DNA of 64,000 bases. Source: Bacillota bacterium. GTDB taxonomy: Bacteria > Bacillota > Clostridia > Lachnospirales > Lachnospiraceae. The notes under the pieces are model-generated. The model was not told where the DNA came from. It saw only the letters and a list, made by a program, of their open reading frames with translations, and searched no databases. This document shows positions 7,479 through 16,319 of this stretch, piece by piece. The stretch spans positions 1 through 64,000 of the forward strand of contig JAEYOY010000019.1 in assembly GCA_023411215.1 (NCBI GenBank), in the 5' to 3' direction. The position numbers and the translations under genes were made by a program. How positions within the stretch are numbered: the stretch's first letter is position 1; each line of letters starts with the position of its first letter.

Positions 7479-8402
7479 ATGATAAAGAATATCTTGGTAG
7501 TTGGTAGCTTAAATATGGATTTGGTTATTAATGTTGATAAATTACCGTTGGTTGGAGAGTCAATACTGGGAGAGGATATTTCGTATATTCCCGGGGGTAA
7601 GGGTGCCAATCAGGCCTGTGCAATTGGAAGAATGGGCGGAAATGTGACAATGCTCGGATGTGTGGGAAAAGACAACTTCGGGAAGATACAAAAGGAACAG
7701 CTTTCCTCCTGCAATGTGGATGTGTCATATTTAAAAGAAAGTATGGATAAACCAACGGGAACAGCTGTTATTTACATAAACGCAAAAGGAGAAAATACGA
7801 TAGTGGTAATTCCGGGAGCAAATAACGAGTGTGACGTTGCCTACTTGAAGGAACATGATCAGCTCTTTGAGCAATGTGATTATGTATTGCTGCAAATGGA
7901 AATTCCGGAGGAAGCCATTACTTATACATTAACCAGAGCAAAGGAACTGGGTAAAACGGTGATTTTAAATCCGGCACCGGCACCGGAAAGTATACCGGAT
8001 GAGGAGCTGAGAATGATAGATTATATCATCCCCAATGAAACAGAATTAATTAAGCTGAGCAAAGAAGAAAAAGATGATCTGAAGTCTATCGAAAGAGGCG
8101 CTAAATCATTGATAAGAAAAGGCGTGAAAAATGTAATTGTTACAATGGGAGAGAGAGGCTGCCTACTCGTTAATGAGAGAATAACCTCCCACTATCCGGC
8201 AAGAAAAGTAGACGCGGTTGATACAACAGCCGCCGGTGATTGCTTTAACGGTGCGTTTGTTGTTGGATTAGCAGAAGAGAAAACAGAAAGTGAGGCAATC
8301 AAGCTGGCGAATATTGCTTCTTCAATAGTAGTTACAAGAAAGGGAGCGCAAATTTCTATACCTACAAGAGAAGAGACAGAAAGTATTTTTGGGGAAATAT
8401 AG
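7479..8402 (+). CDS. rbsK: Ribokinase
   Basis: The 307-residue PfkB-family kinase phosphorylates D-ribose at O5 using ATP. It has the ribokinase N-terminus ILVVGSLNMDLVINVDKLP, the substrate and lid motif GGKGANQACAIGRMGG (about 41-56), NPAPAP in the middle, and the nucleotide/catalytic motif DTTAAGDCFNGAF (about 249-261) with the catalytic Asp intact. Length matches the family. AAGGAAGG precedes the ATG. It is 35-50 percent similar by eye to the kinase half of the preceding fusion, so the two look like paralogues. It is followed after 70 bases by the ADP-ribosylglycohydrolase-like gene, probably in one operon. Confidence 0.93.
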   Translation: MIKNILVVGSLNMDLVINVDKLPLVGESILGEDISYIPGGKGANQACAIGRMGGNVTMLGCVGKDNFGKIQKEQLSSCNVDVSYLKESMDKPTGTAVIYINAKGENTIVVIPGANNECDVAYLKEHDQLFEQCDYVLLQMEIPEEAITYTLTRAKELGKTVILNPAPAPESIPDEELRMIDYIIPNETELIKLSKEEKDDLKSIERGAKSLIRKGVKNVIVTMGERGCLLVNERITSHYPARKVDAVDTTAAGDCFNGAFVVGLAEEKTESEAIKLANIASSIVVTRKGAQISIPTREETESIFGEI

Positions 8403-8473
8403 TAATGGCAGCAAAGCATAAATTATAGGATACTTCAAACCTGTCCAAATTACTGGGGTAGGGGATAAAAAAA

Positions 8474-10630
8474 TTGAAAGGCATGGGTACTAGTATGAAG
8501 AGTGAGTATATCGAAAAAATTTACGCCGGTTGGCTTGCAAAGATTATAGGAATACGATTGGGAGCGCCAATCGAAGGTTGGACTTATGAGAAAATCAAAA
8601 ATATATACGGTGAATTAGATCATTATCCGGTAGATTACAGAGATTTTGCGGCAGATGATGACAGTAACGGACCGCTCTTTTTCTTAAAAGCATTAGAGGA
8701 TGGCAGAAACGGATATAGTCTGGAGGCACAGGATGTTGCAGAGGCACTTCTAAATTACGCGCCCTTTGAGCATGGCTTCTTCTGGTGGGGTGGTTATGGA
8801 ATCTCCACAGAGCATACGGCATATTTGAATCTCCGCAACGGGATAAAGGCACCTAGGAGCGGAAGCATCGAGCAGAACGGACATACAACGGCGGAGCAGA
8901 TTGGTGGACAAATATTTATTGATACCTGGGGACTGGTGACACCGGGGAATCCGGATTTAGCAGCAAAATACGCTGAGAAGGCAGCAAGTGTTACGCATGA
9001 CGGAAACGGAATTTACGGCGGTATTTTTGTTGCTGCATGTATCAGCTATGCATTTGTGGAAAAAGATATTCTTAGGATAATCGAAAAAGGACTCTCCTAT
9101 ATTCCACAGGATTGTGAATATTATAGAGTTGTGAAAGCTGTTATGAGCTTCTATGCTAAGAACCCGTCCAATTGGAGAAAATGCTTTGAATACATATACA
9201 ACAACTTTGGTTACGATAAATATCCGGGAAGTTGTCATATCATTCCTAATAGCGCTGTTATGATTTTAGCTCTTCTGTACGGTGAGGGAGATTTCTCAGA
9301 CACCCTAAATATCTGTAATATGTGCGGCTGGGACACCGACTGTAACGTAGGTAATGTTGCAACGATTATGGGTGTTCGCAACGGGCTGGAAGGAATAGGT
9401 TATGATAAATGGAGAAAGCCGATCAACGATTTTCTTACATGCTCCAGTGTAATCGGTTCCTTAAACATTATGGATATTCCCTTTGGCGCCACCTATATTG
9501 CCAAGCTGGCATTTGCTATTGACGGGGAAGAAGCACCGGAGCCATGGAAAACTATTATGGAGCAGAGAATTGACGGCTGCCATTTTGAATATCCTGGTTC
9601 AACACATGCGATACGTGTTCGGGCAGAGAGTAATGACGCGAATATAAACAATCGGATAGAATATGAACTGATTAACACGAGCGAAGCAGCAAATAGCGGC
9701 AGCAGAGCATTAAAAGCAGTGGTCAAGCCGATGTGCCCCGGTGAAAATTTGTACCTATATAAGAAGACTTATTATAAACCAGCGGATTTTCATGACAGTC
9801 GTATGGATCCCAGTTTTTCTCCGTTGGTATATCCCGGTCAGACGATTCATGGCAGTGCTTATATTCCCGAATACGGAAGAGAGGCAGTGGTTAGCCTGTT
9901 TGTCAGAGAAGAGCACAGTGGAAAGATATATCGGTGCAATCCGGTTCCTTTGAAAAAGGGGGAATGGAAAGAGCTGGAGTGCAGAATACCTGCAATGGAA
10001 GGTTCGTTAATTGATGAAATAGGATTTTGCTTCAGTATTCTTGGCCTTCAAAATGAAATGATAGATTTTGTTGGTTTGATTGATGATCTCTATGTGGATG
10101 GAACACCGCAGTACTCCATAGAGTTTGACAAAGAAAGGGAAGAGAACTGGAACGGTCTGCATCGTGAGATAAGCCAGATGACAAAATTAAAAGGACTCAT
10201 GTATCTGCAGGATGGTCAGTTAAATTTATCCTGTGCGGATTTTGCAGAAGCCTATACCGGAAGGCATGATTGGACAGACTATACGGCAACCTTTTACCTT
10301 ACCCCGGTTACAGGGGAATACCATATGGTGAACGTACGTGTACAGGGCGCAATCCGGTCTTATGCAGTCGGACTGTATCCGGACAATAAGGTGGCATTGC
10401 TTAAAAATGATAATGGCTATGATGTTCTGGTGAGTAAAGATTTCACATGGAAAGCAGATACAGAATATAAGGTAGAGATTACGGTTACGAGTAATTGCCT
10501 GAAGGCAAAGATTAATGAGGAAGTTACCTTAGAGTATACAGATACAGAGCATCCGTATCTTACCGGTTCGATAGGAGTATCAGTTTTACAGGGAAGTCAT
10601 TGTAAATATCGAAAAATAACAGTTTCCTAA
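8474..10630 (+). CDS. ADP-ribosylglycohydrolase-family protein with C-terminal lectin-like domain
   Basis: The 718-residue protein has an ADP-ribosylglycohydrolase (ARH/DraG) fold at residues about 1-345: start region YAGWLAKIIGIRLGAPIEG, an early acidic cluster DDDSNG where Mg ligands sit, and the late metal motif CGWDTDCNVGNVATIMG. The family cleaves N- or O-ribosyl bonds to ADP-ribose, but many bacterial members have other ribosides as substrates. The remaining 370 residues hold two beta-rich regions; the last (about 560-718) resembles a LamG/concanavalin-type jelly roll. There is no signal peptide. The start is a TTG after AGGGG; an in-frame ATG at 8495 is an alternative. Beside two ribokinases it may release ribose for phosphorylation. 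That pathway is inferred. Confidence 0.82.
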   Translation: MKGMGTSMKSEYIEKIYAGWLAKIIGIRLGAPIEGWTYEKIKNIYGELDHYPVDYRDFAADDDSNGPLFFLKALEDGRNGYSLEAQDVAEALLNYAPFEHGFFWWGGYGISTEHTAYLNLRNGIKAPRSGSIEQNGHTTAEQIGGQIFIDTWGLVTPGNPDLAAKYAEKAASVTHDGNGIYGGIFVAACISYAFVEKDILRIIEKGLSYIPQDCEYYRVVKAVMSFYAKNPSNWRKCFEYIYNNFGYDKYPGSCHIIPNSAVMILALLYGEGDFSDTLNICNMCGWDTDCNVGNVATIMGVRNGLEGIGYDKWRKPINDFLTCSSVIGSLNIMDIPFGATYIAKLAFAIDGEEAPEPWKTIMEQRIDGCHFEYPGSTHAIRVRAESNDANINNRIEYELINTSEAANSGSRALKAVVKPMCPGENLYLYKKTYYKPADFHDSRMDPSFSPLVYPGQTIHGSAYIPEYGREAVVSLFVREEHSGKIYRCNPVPLKKGEWKELECRIPAMEGSLIDEIGFCFSILGLQNEMIDFVGLIDDLYVDGTPQYSIEFDKEREENWNGLHREISQMTKLKGLMYLQDGQLNLSCADFAEAYTGRHDWTDYTATFYLTPVTGEYHMVNVRVQGAIRSYAVGLYPDNKVALLKNDNGYDVLVSKDFTWKADTEYKVEITVTSNCLKAKINEEVTLEYTDTEHPYLTGSIGVSVLQGSHCKYRKITVS

Positions 10631-10695
10631 AGGATGGGCACGGACAATAAGCAAAGGATAGAATAAGCAGTTGATGTAAATAATAAAACTCGCAG

Positions 10696-10714
10696 GCAAA
10701 AATTATAGTATCAT
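10696..10714. repeat. 19-bp direct repeat, left copy
   Basis: GCAAAAATTATAGTATCAT occurs here and, identical and in the same orientation, at 24034-24052. The two copies bracket the Sel1/Hsp70/AAA region. The reverse complement also resembles the tail of the terminator near 7230-7251, so it may be a dispersed extragenic sequence rather than an attachment core. Confidence 0.7.
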
Positions 10715-10734
10715 ATTATTAAATCAGGACTTTT

Positions 10735-10767
10735 GAGTGGACAGGGGTCCAACTCCCCTCAGCTCCA
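10735..10767 (+). other. tmRNA 3'-end-like fragment, possible integration scar
   Basis: The sequence from GAGTGGACAGGGG through CCCCTCAGCTCCA has the form of the T-arm and acceptor 3' strand of tmRNA (AGGGG stem, 7-base TCCAACT loop, CCCCT, then CAGCTCC and A). The rest of a tmRNA is absent: no tag-coding region or 5' acceptor strand lies in the 100 bases between this and the upstream gene. Integrative elements often insert in the 3' end of ssrA and leave such a duplicate. The loop differs from the usual TTCRA by one base, so it is degenerate. Confidence 0.5.
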
Positions 10768-10796
10768 TTTTCAACAAAAAGATTATCTATAATAGA

Positions 10797-10845
10797 AAGT
10801 GCTACAAACCTAGTAAATTCAAGGGTTGTAGCACTTCTTGTTTAT
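10797..10845. terminator. Stable hairpin downstream of the tmRNA-like scar
   Basis: AAGTGCTACAAACC pairs with GGGTTGTAGCACTT (13 of 14) across a 12-base loop, followed by CTTGTTT. It would terminate plus-strand transcription just after the scar, consistent with an inherited ssrA terminator. Confidence 0.6.
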
Positions 10846-10864
10846 AATTAATGAACTTAAATGT

Positions 10865-10960
10865 TTATTTGGAAACCCCTATAGCGCTAACAGGTATTCC
10901 AATGCGTATAACAGGACCAAGATCATCATTCCATCTGACAGGGCATTCAGAATTTAATTC
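10865..10960 (-). pseudogene. Orphan 31-codon C-terminal protein fragment
   Basis: One minus-strand frame between two stops reads ELNSECPVRWNDDLGPVIRI and ends GIPVSAIGVSK then stop. The composition is protein-like and unlike the AT-rich surroundings, but there is no start codon and I do not recognise the family. It may be the tail of a gene deleted when the island arrived. The rest of the 10631-11162 gap holds only the direct repeat, scar and hairpin listed separately, and the promoter region of the next gene. Confidence 0.3.
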
Positions 10961-11162
10961 TTATTGAAAATAATACCATAGGTCATTTCTAAAGCCTAAC
11001 TTTCAATATCAACAAAAACATAATGTGAAAATGAATACGTATCAGGCTCTATACTATATAAAAAGCTGTGAATAATATTGCATTTTGTAGCATAAATGTT
11101 AATATTATAGTATATTTTGGCTGCTTCAGGCAATGGATTAGGAATATATGAGGGGAGTATCT

Positions 11163-13766
11163 ATGGATAGACTATTGAAGAAACTCGGAGTAGAAGCTAA
11201 TAATGATATAAGTGTGATTAAAGATGAACTTGAACAGAAGCAATTGGAGTATCTGGATAAGCTTGACACCAATAGGCTTAAAGTGAACAAGACCATGAAA
11301 GAGAAGGACCTTGAAAAAGAAATTGAGAGTGACCTTACAGAGATTGAGGAAGCTCTTAAAACGATTGCATGGATGCTTAAAAAAATGAATACAGGATTAA
11401 ATATAAGTAAAACAGAGGATGCAAATCCGACTCAAAATAATACTGCTGAGAGTGGCGTACCAGCAAAGGATACGCTTGAGAATAAGGATAATAATGCGGA
11501 AGAACTATGTATAGAAGCTGGTAAATATTATAATGGTGACAGGGTTAAAAAGGATTATGAAAAAGCCTTTGAGTTGTTTTCTAGGGCAGAAAAACTGGGA
11601 AGTTCAAGAGGACAGGCAGGAGTTGGAAGGGCATATCTGTATGGTATGGGTATACCACAGGATATAGCCAGAGGCTTGGAATTATCAGAGAAAGCAGCAG
11701 CTCAGAATGATCCGCAGGGGCAACTTAATCTAGGTAATGCTTATGCAGAAGGTCTTGGCGTGACAAAAGATGAAACGAAAGCAGTAGAGTGGTATACAAA
11801 AGCAGCGGAGCAGGGTCTTAGTGCAGCACAACTTAATCTAGGCAATGCTTATCTCAAAGGCTTTGGTTTAATAAAGGATGAAGCGAAAGCGGTAGAATGG
11901 TTTACGAAGGCTGGGGAGCAGGGCTCCGTGTCTGCACAAACAACTCTCGGATTCTTGTATAAAGAGGGGCGTGGAGTATCAAAAGATGAAACACTAGCTT
12001 ATGAGTGGTACGGTAAAGCAATGAAGCAAGGTTCTGAAAAAGCGATGGATGAGATTATGAAAGGCGCTGAAAAGGGCCATGCCAAGGCTCAGTATTATTT
12101 TGGCTATATGTATGAAGTAGGCTGTAAATATTGTATTAGAAATGAGACATATGCGATTGATTGGTATCGGAGGGCAGCAGAGCAGGGGGATGCCGATGCG
12201 CAGCGAGTACTTGCCCAAAAGCACTGGCTTGGAAGTAATGCCGCTGAGGAAAGGAAGGCTTTTTGGTGGTATACCAATCTTGCTGAGCAGGGTGATTTGA
12301 GTGTATGCTATTATCTTGGATGTATGTATAAAAATAGATCAAATGATAAAGAGAGTATTAAAAAAGCAATTATGTGGTACATCAATGCAGCAAATAAGGG
12401 CCATACAAGTTCACAATATACATTGGGATACATCTATGAAAGAGGAAAAATTGTTACAAGAGATGAAGCAAAAGCGATTAGTTGGTTTACAAAGGCAGCA
12501 GAGCAGGGGCATACCGATGCGCAGGTTAAGCTTGCACACTTGTATAAGGATGGTAAGGATAAAGATTATGCGAAGGCTTTTGAGTGGTATAATAAGGCAG
12601 CGGATCAAGATAATTCAGATGCGTATTATGAAATGGGTCGAATGTATGAATTTGGTTTAGGCATTCCCAAGGATGTAATAAAGGCAGCGCAGCTCTATAC
12701 TAAGGCAGCAGCGGATGACCACCTTCAAGCAGCATGTCATTTGGGCTATCTATATGAGCATGGAATTGGAGTAACAGAAGATAAGGCAAAGGCAGATGAG
12801 TGGTATAGGAAAGGGGAAGCATATAAAACTAGAAGTCGTAGATATGGAGCTGCAGCAGAGCATGGTGATCTAGAAGCACAAATGATTCTGAGCAATTATT
12901 ATATTGAGTTAGGGGATGAACTCAAAGCTTTTGAATGGTGCAGGAAAGCAGCAGAGCAAGGTGATAAAACGGCTCAATTTAATCTTGGTACCTATTATGC
13001 AAACGGCTATGGTACATTAAAGGATGAAATAAAAGCAGCAGAGTGGTATACAAAAGCAGCCGAGCAGGGACATGCCAGAGCACAGTTTAATCTTGCTGAG
13101 ATATATTACGGCGGAGAGGGGATACGCAAGGACGTAATAAAGGCTGCTGAATGGTATAAAAAATCGGCAGAGGGTGGAGATGAGAAGGCAATTCCTAGAT
13201 TAAAATCAATTGTCCGTAATTTTCAATTTGATAAAGCTGGTAAGTTGGAAGCATATCAATTTTTAAAGGGAATTGATGATGAGAACGAACTGATTCATTA
13301 TCTGGAGAAGTTTACGTCGGATCATAGTATAGAAAATTTTGTATTTATGCAAAGGATAGCCGAAGAAGAACATGATCCTATTGGCTATAAATTGCTAGGG
13401 GATATGTACTATTATGGGCGAGGAACAGTACGAAGTTATAAAGATGCGTATTACTGCTATAAAAAAACTTCGGTTGTTGATATAGATGGTGTGGATTTTG
13501 AAGATTTATTCCGTAATGTCGAGGAAGCGATTAATAATGAAATGATATATAACCAAGCAATACGAATGCTTGAGACATCCTCATTCCAGCAAGGCATCGA
13601 TGCATTAATGAGATTATCTGATAAGGGCTATGCCGATGCACAGTTTGAAATAGGTAAAATGTATACAAAGGGTTATCGTTTACCAAAGGATGAAATCAAA
13701 GCAGACAGGTATATGAGATTGGCTAAACAGAACAATCATCCGGAAGCATCACTTTACATAAAGTAG
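11163..13766 (+). CDS. Sel1-repeat protein A with shared N-terminal helical domain
   Basis: The 867-residue cytoplasmic protein has no signal peptide or membrane segment. Residues 1-80 form a charged helical domain (MDRLLKKLGV, then KQLEYLDKL and IEEALKTI) found also in the two paralogues at 19695 and 21601. From about 120 to 680 there are roughly fourteen Sel1/TPR-like repeats of about 36 residues with the pattern A-x-Y-x-L-G-x-x-Y-x-x-G-x-G-V-x-K-D. The last 190 residues (ETSSFQQGIDALMRL and following) are also shared by the paralogues. Sel1 repeats bind proteins and act as adaptors. The ATG at 11163 fits the SD GAGGGGAG and the paralogues' starts, rather than the ATG at 11148. It is the first gene of the Hsp70/AAA cluster and probably a scaffold for it. 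Confidence 0.85.
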   Translation: MDRLLKKLGVEANNDISVIKDELEQKQLEYLDKLDTNRLKVNKTMKEKDLEKEIESDLTEIEEALKTIAWMLKKMNTGLNISKTEDANPTQNNTAESGVPAKDTLENKDNNAEELCIEAGKYYNGDRVKKDYEKAFELFSRAEKLGSSRGQAGVGRAYLYGMGIPQDIARGLELSEKAAAQNDPQGQLNLGNAYAEGLGVTKDETKAVEWYTKAAEQGLSAAQLNLGNAYLKGFGLIKDEAKAVEWFTKAGEQGSVSAQTTLGFLYKEGRGVSKDETLAYEWYGKAMKQGSEKAMDEIMKGAEKGHAKAQYYFGYMYEVGCKYCIRNETYAIDWYRRAAEQGDADAQRVLAQKHWLGSNAAEERKAFWWYTNLAEQGDLSVCYYLGCMYKNRSNDKESIKKAIMWYINAANKGHTSSQYTLGYIYERGKIVTRDEAKAISWFTKAAEQGHTDAQVKLAHLYKDGKDKDYAKAFEWYNKAADQDNSDAYYEMGRMYEFGLGIPKDVIKAAQLYTKAAADDHLQAACHLGYLYEHGIGVTEDKAKADEWYRKGEAYKTRSRRYGAAAEHGDLEAQMILSNYYIELGDELKAFEWCRKAAEQGDKTAQFNLGTYYANGYGTLKDEIKAAEWYTKAAEQGHARAQFNLAEIYYGGEGIRKDVIKAAEWYKKSAEGGDEKAIPRLKSIVRNFQFDKAGKLEAYQFLKGIDDENELIHYLEKFTSDHSIENFVFMQRIAEEEHDPIGYKLLGDMYYYGRGTVRSYKDAYYCYKKTSVVDIDGVDFEDLFRNVEEAINNEMIYNQAIRMLETSSFQQGIDALMRLSDKGYADAQFEIGKMYTKGYRLPKDEIKADRYMRLAKQNNHPEASLYIK

Positions 13767-13944
13767 AGTATCTCATAATTTAACAAGGTCATGATTATCA
13801 GTGGGTTCATGGGTCGTAACCTGCTGAAAAGGCAATTGAATTAGAATTTATGATAGATTTATGTATTTTTATAAGATATAATATAGAAATAGAAATAATG
13901 GTAGGTTAAACCAATATTTTAATTGATAATATAAGAGGACTAAA

Positions 13945-14769
13945 ATGCTGAATCAGAATCAAATATCGAAAATGAATAAGACTGGAGAGCAGCTAACTGC
14001 TGATACAGGAATAATAGCCCCACTAAAAATGGAAGTGGCAGCAAATACAACTAGTAACAGATTAAAGGAGCTCCGAAAGCCGCGTTCAAGACAATATATG
14101 AATGATTTGGCTGAATTACAGGAAATGTTAGTGTCCCTGGACAGAATGAAAAAAGACAAGCAGGATGATTTAGCACTTCAGGATAAGAAAGAAGAACGCT
14201 ACCTATCCGAGCACAATTCAATGCTTAGTGCTAAAAACAATTCGATCTATCAACCTGCGAAGAGGAACCTTCTTGATATCGAAGACTCGGACGAGAGTTT
14301 CAAAGGTCAGGCTGACCACGATCTATCGTTTGAAGTTGTATCTGATCGTATACAGAAAACAGTAATGCAGGAAAAGGAAATACATAGTAGTTATGAAGGC
14401 ACGACAGAGAATGCAAAATTACTGATTAATAATCCTGAACTAGAAGCTTTGGAAAAACGCATTGAAGAAAAGCTGAGGCAAATGGCCGAGGTGTATCCCC
14501 TTATCAGGGAGTTGCTTAGCATGATATATCCTGAAAGTGAGGAAGAATATTTGATCAGCTGCGGAGCTATTCAAGGGCATGGTCGTACAGTCTATAGCCG
14601 GGAAGATATGGCAGTTAATGTGCATGATCCAAAAGTGGCTGAACAGTTAAAAAGAGGATATGACGTATACATGCAATATCATGATTCACGCAATTTCCTC
14701 TGTCTTGAGATTTATATCGATGCATTCTGTATCATATATAAGGACGGCATTGTAAAAACAGTTGAATAA
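13945..14769 (+). CDS. Unrecognised 274-residue protein upstream of the Hsp70 gene
   Basis: I do not recognise this protein. The first 160 residues are hydrophilic and probably disordered or partly coiled (MNDLAELQEMLVSLDRMKKD around 52-71). The C-terminal 110 residues look folded: helices from LEALEKRIEEKLRQMAEVYP, then mixed strands ending LEIYIDAFCIIYKDGIVKTV. There is no signal peptide or membrane segment. It lies 36 bases before the Hsp70-like gene, in the same orientation, which suggests a partner of that chaperone such as a co-chaperone, exchange factor or dedicated client. That is inferred from position only. The 178 bases before it contain a weak promoter-like TATAAT (13878) and no terminator. 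Confidence 0.7.
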   Translation: MLNQNQISKMNKTGEQLTADTGIIAPLKMEVAANTTSNRLKELRKPRSRQYMNDLAELQEMLVSLDRMKKDKQDDLALQDKKEERYLSEHNSMLSAKNNSIYQPAKRNLLDIEDSDESFKGQADHDLSFEVVSDRIQKTVMQEKEIHSSYEGTTENAKLLINNPELEALEKRIEEKLRQMAEVYPLIRELLSMIYPESEEEYLISCGAIQGHGRTVYSREDMAVNVHDPKVAEQLKRGYDVYMQYHDSRNFLCLEIYIDAFCIIYKDGIVKTVE

Positions 14770-14805
14770 TTAATATAAGATGTATCGTTAGGAGGATAAA
14801 GCTTA

Positions 14806-16302
14806 ATGGTTTTAGGAATAGATTTAGGTACTACCTTCTCTGCCGGCGCATATGTGGATGATAACGGAGAACCCCAGATTGCCATTAACAGCGAATCGAA
14901 GAGATTGACGTCATCGGTGGTATTTTTCGATGAGGATGGATCAATTATTGTTGGTGATATAGCAAAGCAAAACGAGATTCTATATCCAGAGGATATTATC
15001 TCCAAGGCTAAGATTGATATGGGGAAGCGAAAAGTTTTTAAAACAATTGACAATATCGAATATACTCCCGAGGTAGTATCAAGCTTGATCATAAAAAAGA
15101 TAGTCCAGGATGCTTCTGCCAGTATCGGAGAGAAAATTGATGATGTTGTCATTACAGTACCAGCTTATTTTATGGATTCACAGAGAAAAGCAACGGAGGA
15201 TGCCGCAAGGCTTGCAGGAGTCAATCTTCTGACAATAATTGATGAGCCTACAGCGGCAGCGTTATATTATACCTCAAAAAATAAATTGAATAAGGCAAAT
15301 GTGCTTGTATATGATTTTGGTGGCGGAACCTTTGATGTGACTATTCTTGAAATCGACGGGGAAATGATTCATGTAAAGAATAAAGCAGGACTTTCTAAGG
15401 CTGGAGGTACGATGTTTGACCAGTATCTTGTAGATTATGTTTGTGACTATATTAATGAGAAATATGGCATAGATTTAGAGGATGACGAATATCGGGAAGA
15501 ATATCAGTATTTATTCCGGCAGGCTGAGGAATGCAAGATACAACTTAGCACAAGAACAACCGCAACAATCAGCATGAAGGTAGGAGGTATTAAGGAGAAG
15601 ATTACAATAACTCGTGAACTGTTCGAGTCCAAGATAGCCGGGGTATTTAATCAGACCGTAAGTAAAGTAAAAGAGACTGTAAGAAATGCCGGTTTGACTA
15701 TTCAACAGATAGATAAGATACTTCTTGTCGGAGGTTCCAGTAAAATACCATATGTTTATGAGCAACTGACTGAACTATTTGGAAAAGCTCCCTCCAAAGA
15801 AATTAATCCAAATGAAGCCGTGGCCCTGGGTGCTGCACTTTACGCTTCGATTTACCGCAAAAATCTCGAACTCGGCAGGACATCCTTCACAGATGTAAGC
15901 TCACATAGCATTGGCTTTCTGGTCTATGTGGATGAAACCCATCAAGAAAATCATATTGTGATACCAAGAATGACCAATATCCCATGTGAAATGGAGCAGA
16001 TTTGTTATACTAAAATTAATAATCAGAGACAAATAAATTTAACCATTACTGAGGGTGAATACAAAGAAGTGGAGTTTATCTCGGTAATTGGGGATTTCCT
16101 TATCGATCTTCCTATGGGACTGCCGATCAATACGGAGGTTAAAATCAAAATTACTTTGGATGAAAGACAGCTGATTCATATATATATCAGCATTCCAGAT
16201 GCAAACCTTGAAGTTGAATATAATATGAAAAGAAATGCTAATCTTAACGAGGAAGAAATAGAAAACTTAAGAGGTTTAATGATACAAAAAAGTGTAATCT
16301 GA
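14806..16302 (+). CDS. Hsp70-family (DnaK-like) chaperone lacking the alpha-helical lid
   Basis: The 498-residue Hsp70 homologue has an intact nucleotide-binding domain: phosphate 1 motif VLGIDLGTTFSAGAYV (residues 2-17), EPTAAALYY (about 146-154), phosphate 2 motif VYDFGGGTFDVTILE (about 167-181), adenosine motif ILLVGGSSKIPYV (about 305-317). The interdomain region DVSSHSIGF replaces the usual DVxPLSLGI, and about 130 residues of beta-type substrate-binding domain follow. The roughly 100-residue helical lid of DnaK (normally 600+ residues in total) is absent. Housekeeping dnaK normally sits with grpE and dnaJ; here it is with Sel1 and AAA genes instead. It is likely an ATP-driven switch specialised for this system. 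AGGAGG precedes the ATG. Confidence 0.9.
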   Translation: MVLGIDLGTTFSAGAYVDDNGEPQIAINSESKRLTSSVVFFDEDGSIIVGDIAKQNEILYPEDIISKAKIDMGKRKVFKTIDNIEYTPEVVSSLIIKKIVQDASASIGEKIDDVVITVPAYFMDSQRKATEDAARLAGVNLLTIIDEPTAAALYYTSKNKLNKANVLVYDFGGGTFDVTILEIDGEMIHVKNKAGLSKAGGTMFDQYLVDYVCDYINEKYGIDLEDDEYREEYQYLFRQAEECKIQLSTRTTATISMKVGGIKEKITITRELFESKIAGVFNQTVSKVKETVRNAGLTIQQIDKILLVGGSSKIPYVYEQLTELFGKAPSKEINPNEAVALGAALYASIYRKNLELGRTSFTDVSSHSIGFLVYVDETHQENHIVIPRMTNIPCEMEQICYTKINNQRQINLTITEGEYKEVEFISVIGDFLIDLPMGLPINTEVKIKITLDERQLIHIYISIPDANLEVEYNMKRNANLNEEEIENLRGLMIQKSVI

Positions 16303-16319
16303 TGCAAGGAGCTTTACGA

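Noticed and set aside
10681..10767. Complete tmRNA gene
   Set aside because: Only the 3' T-arm and acceptor strand resemble tmRNA; there is no 5' partner strand or tag-coding region.
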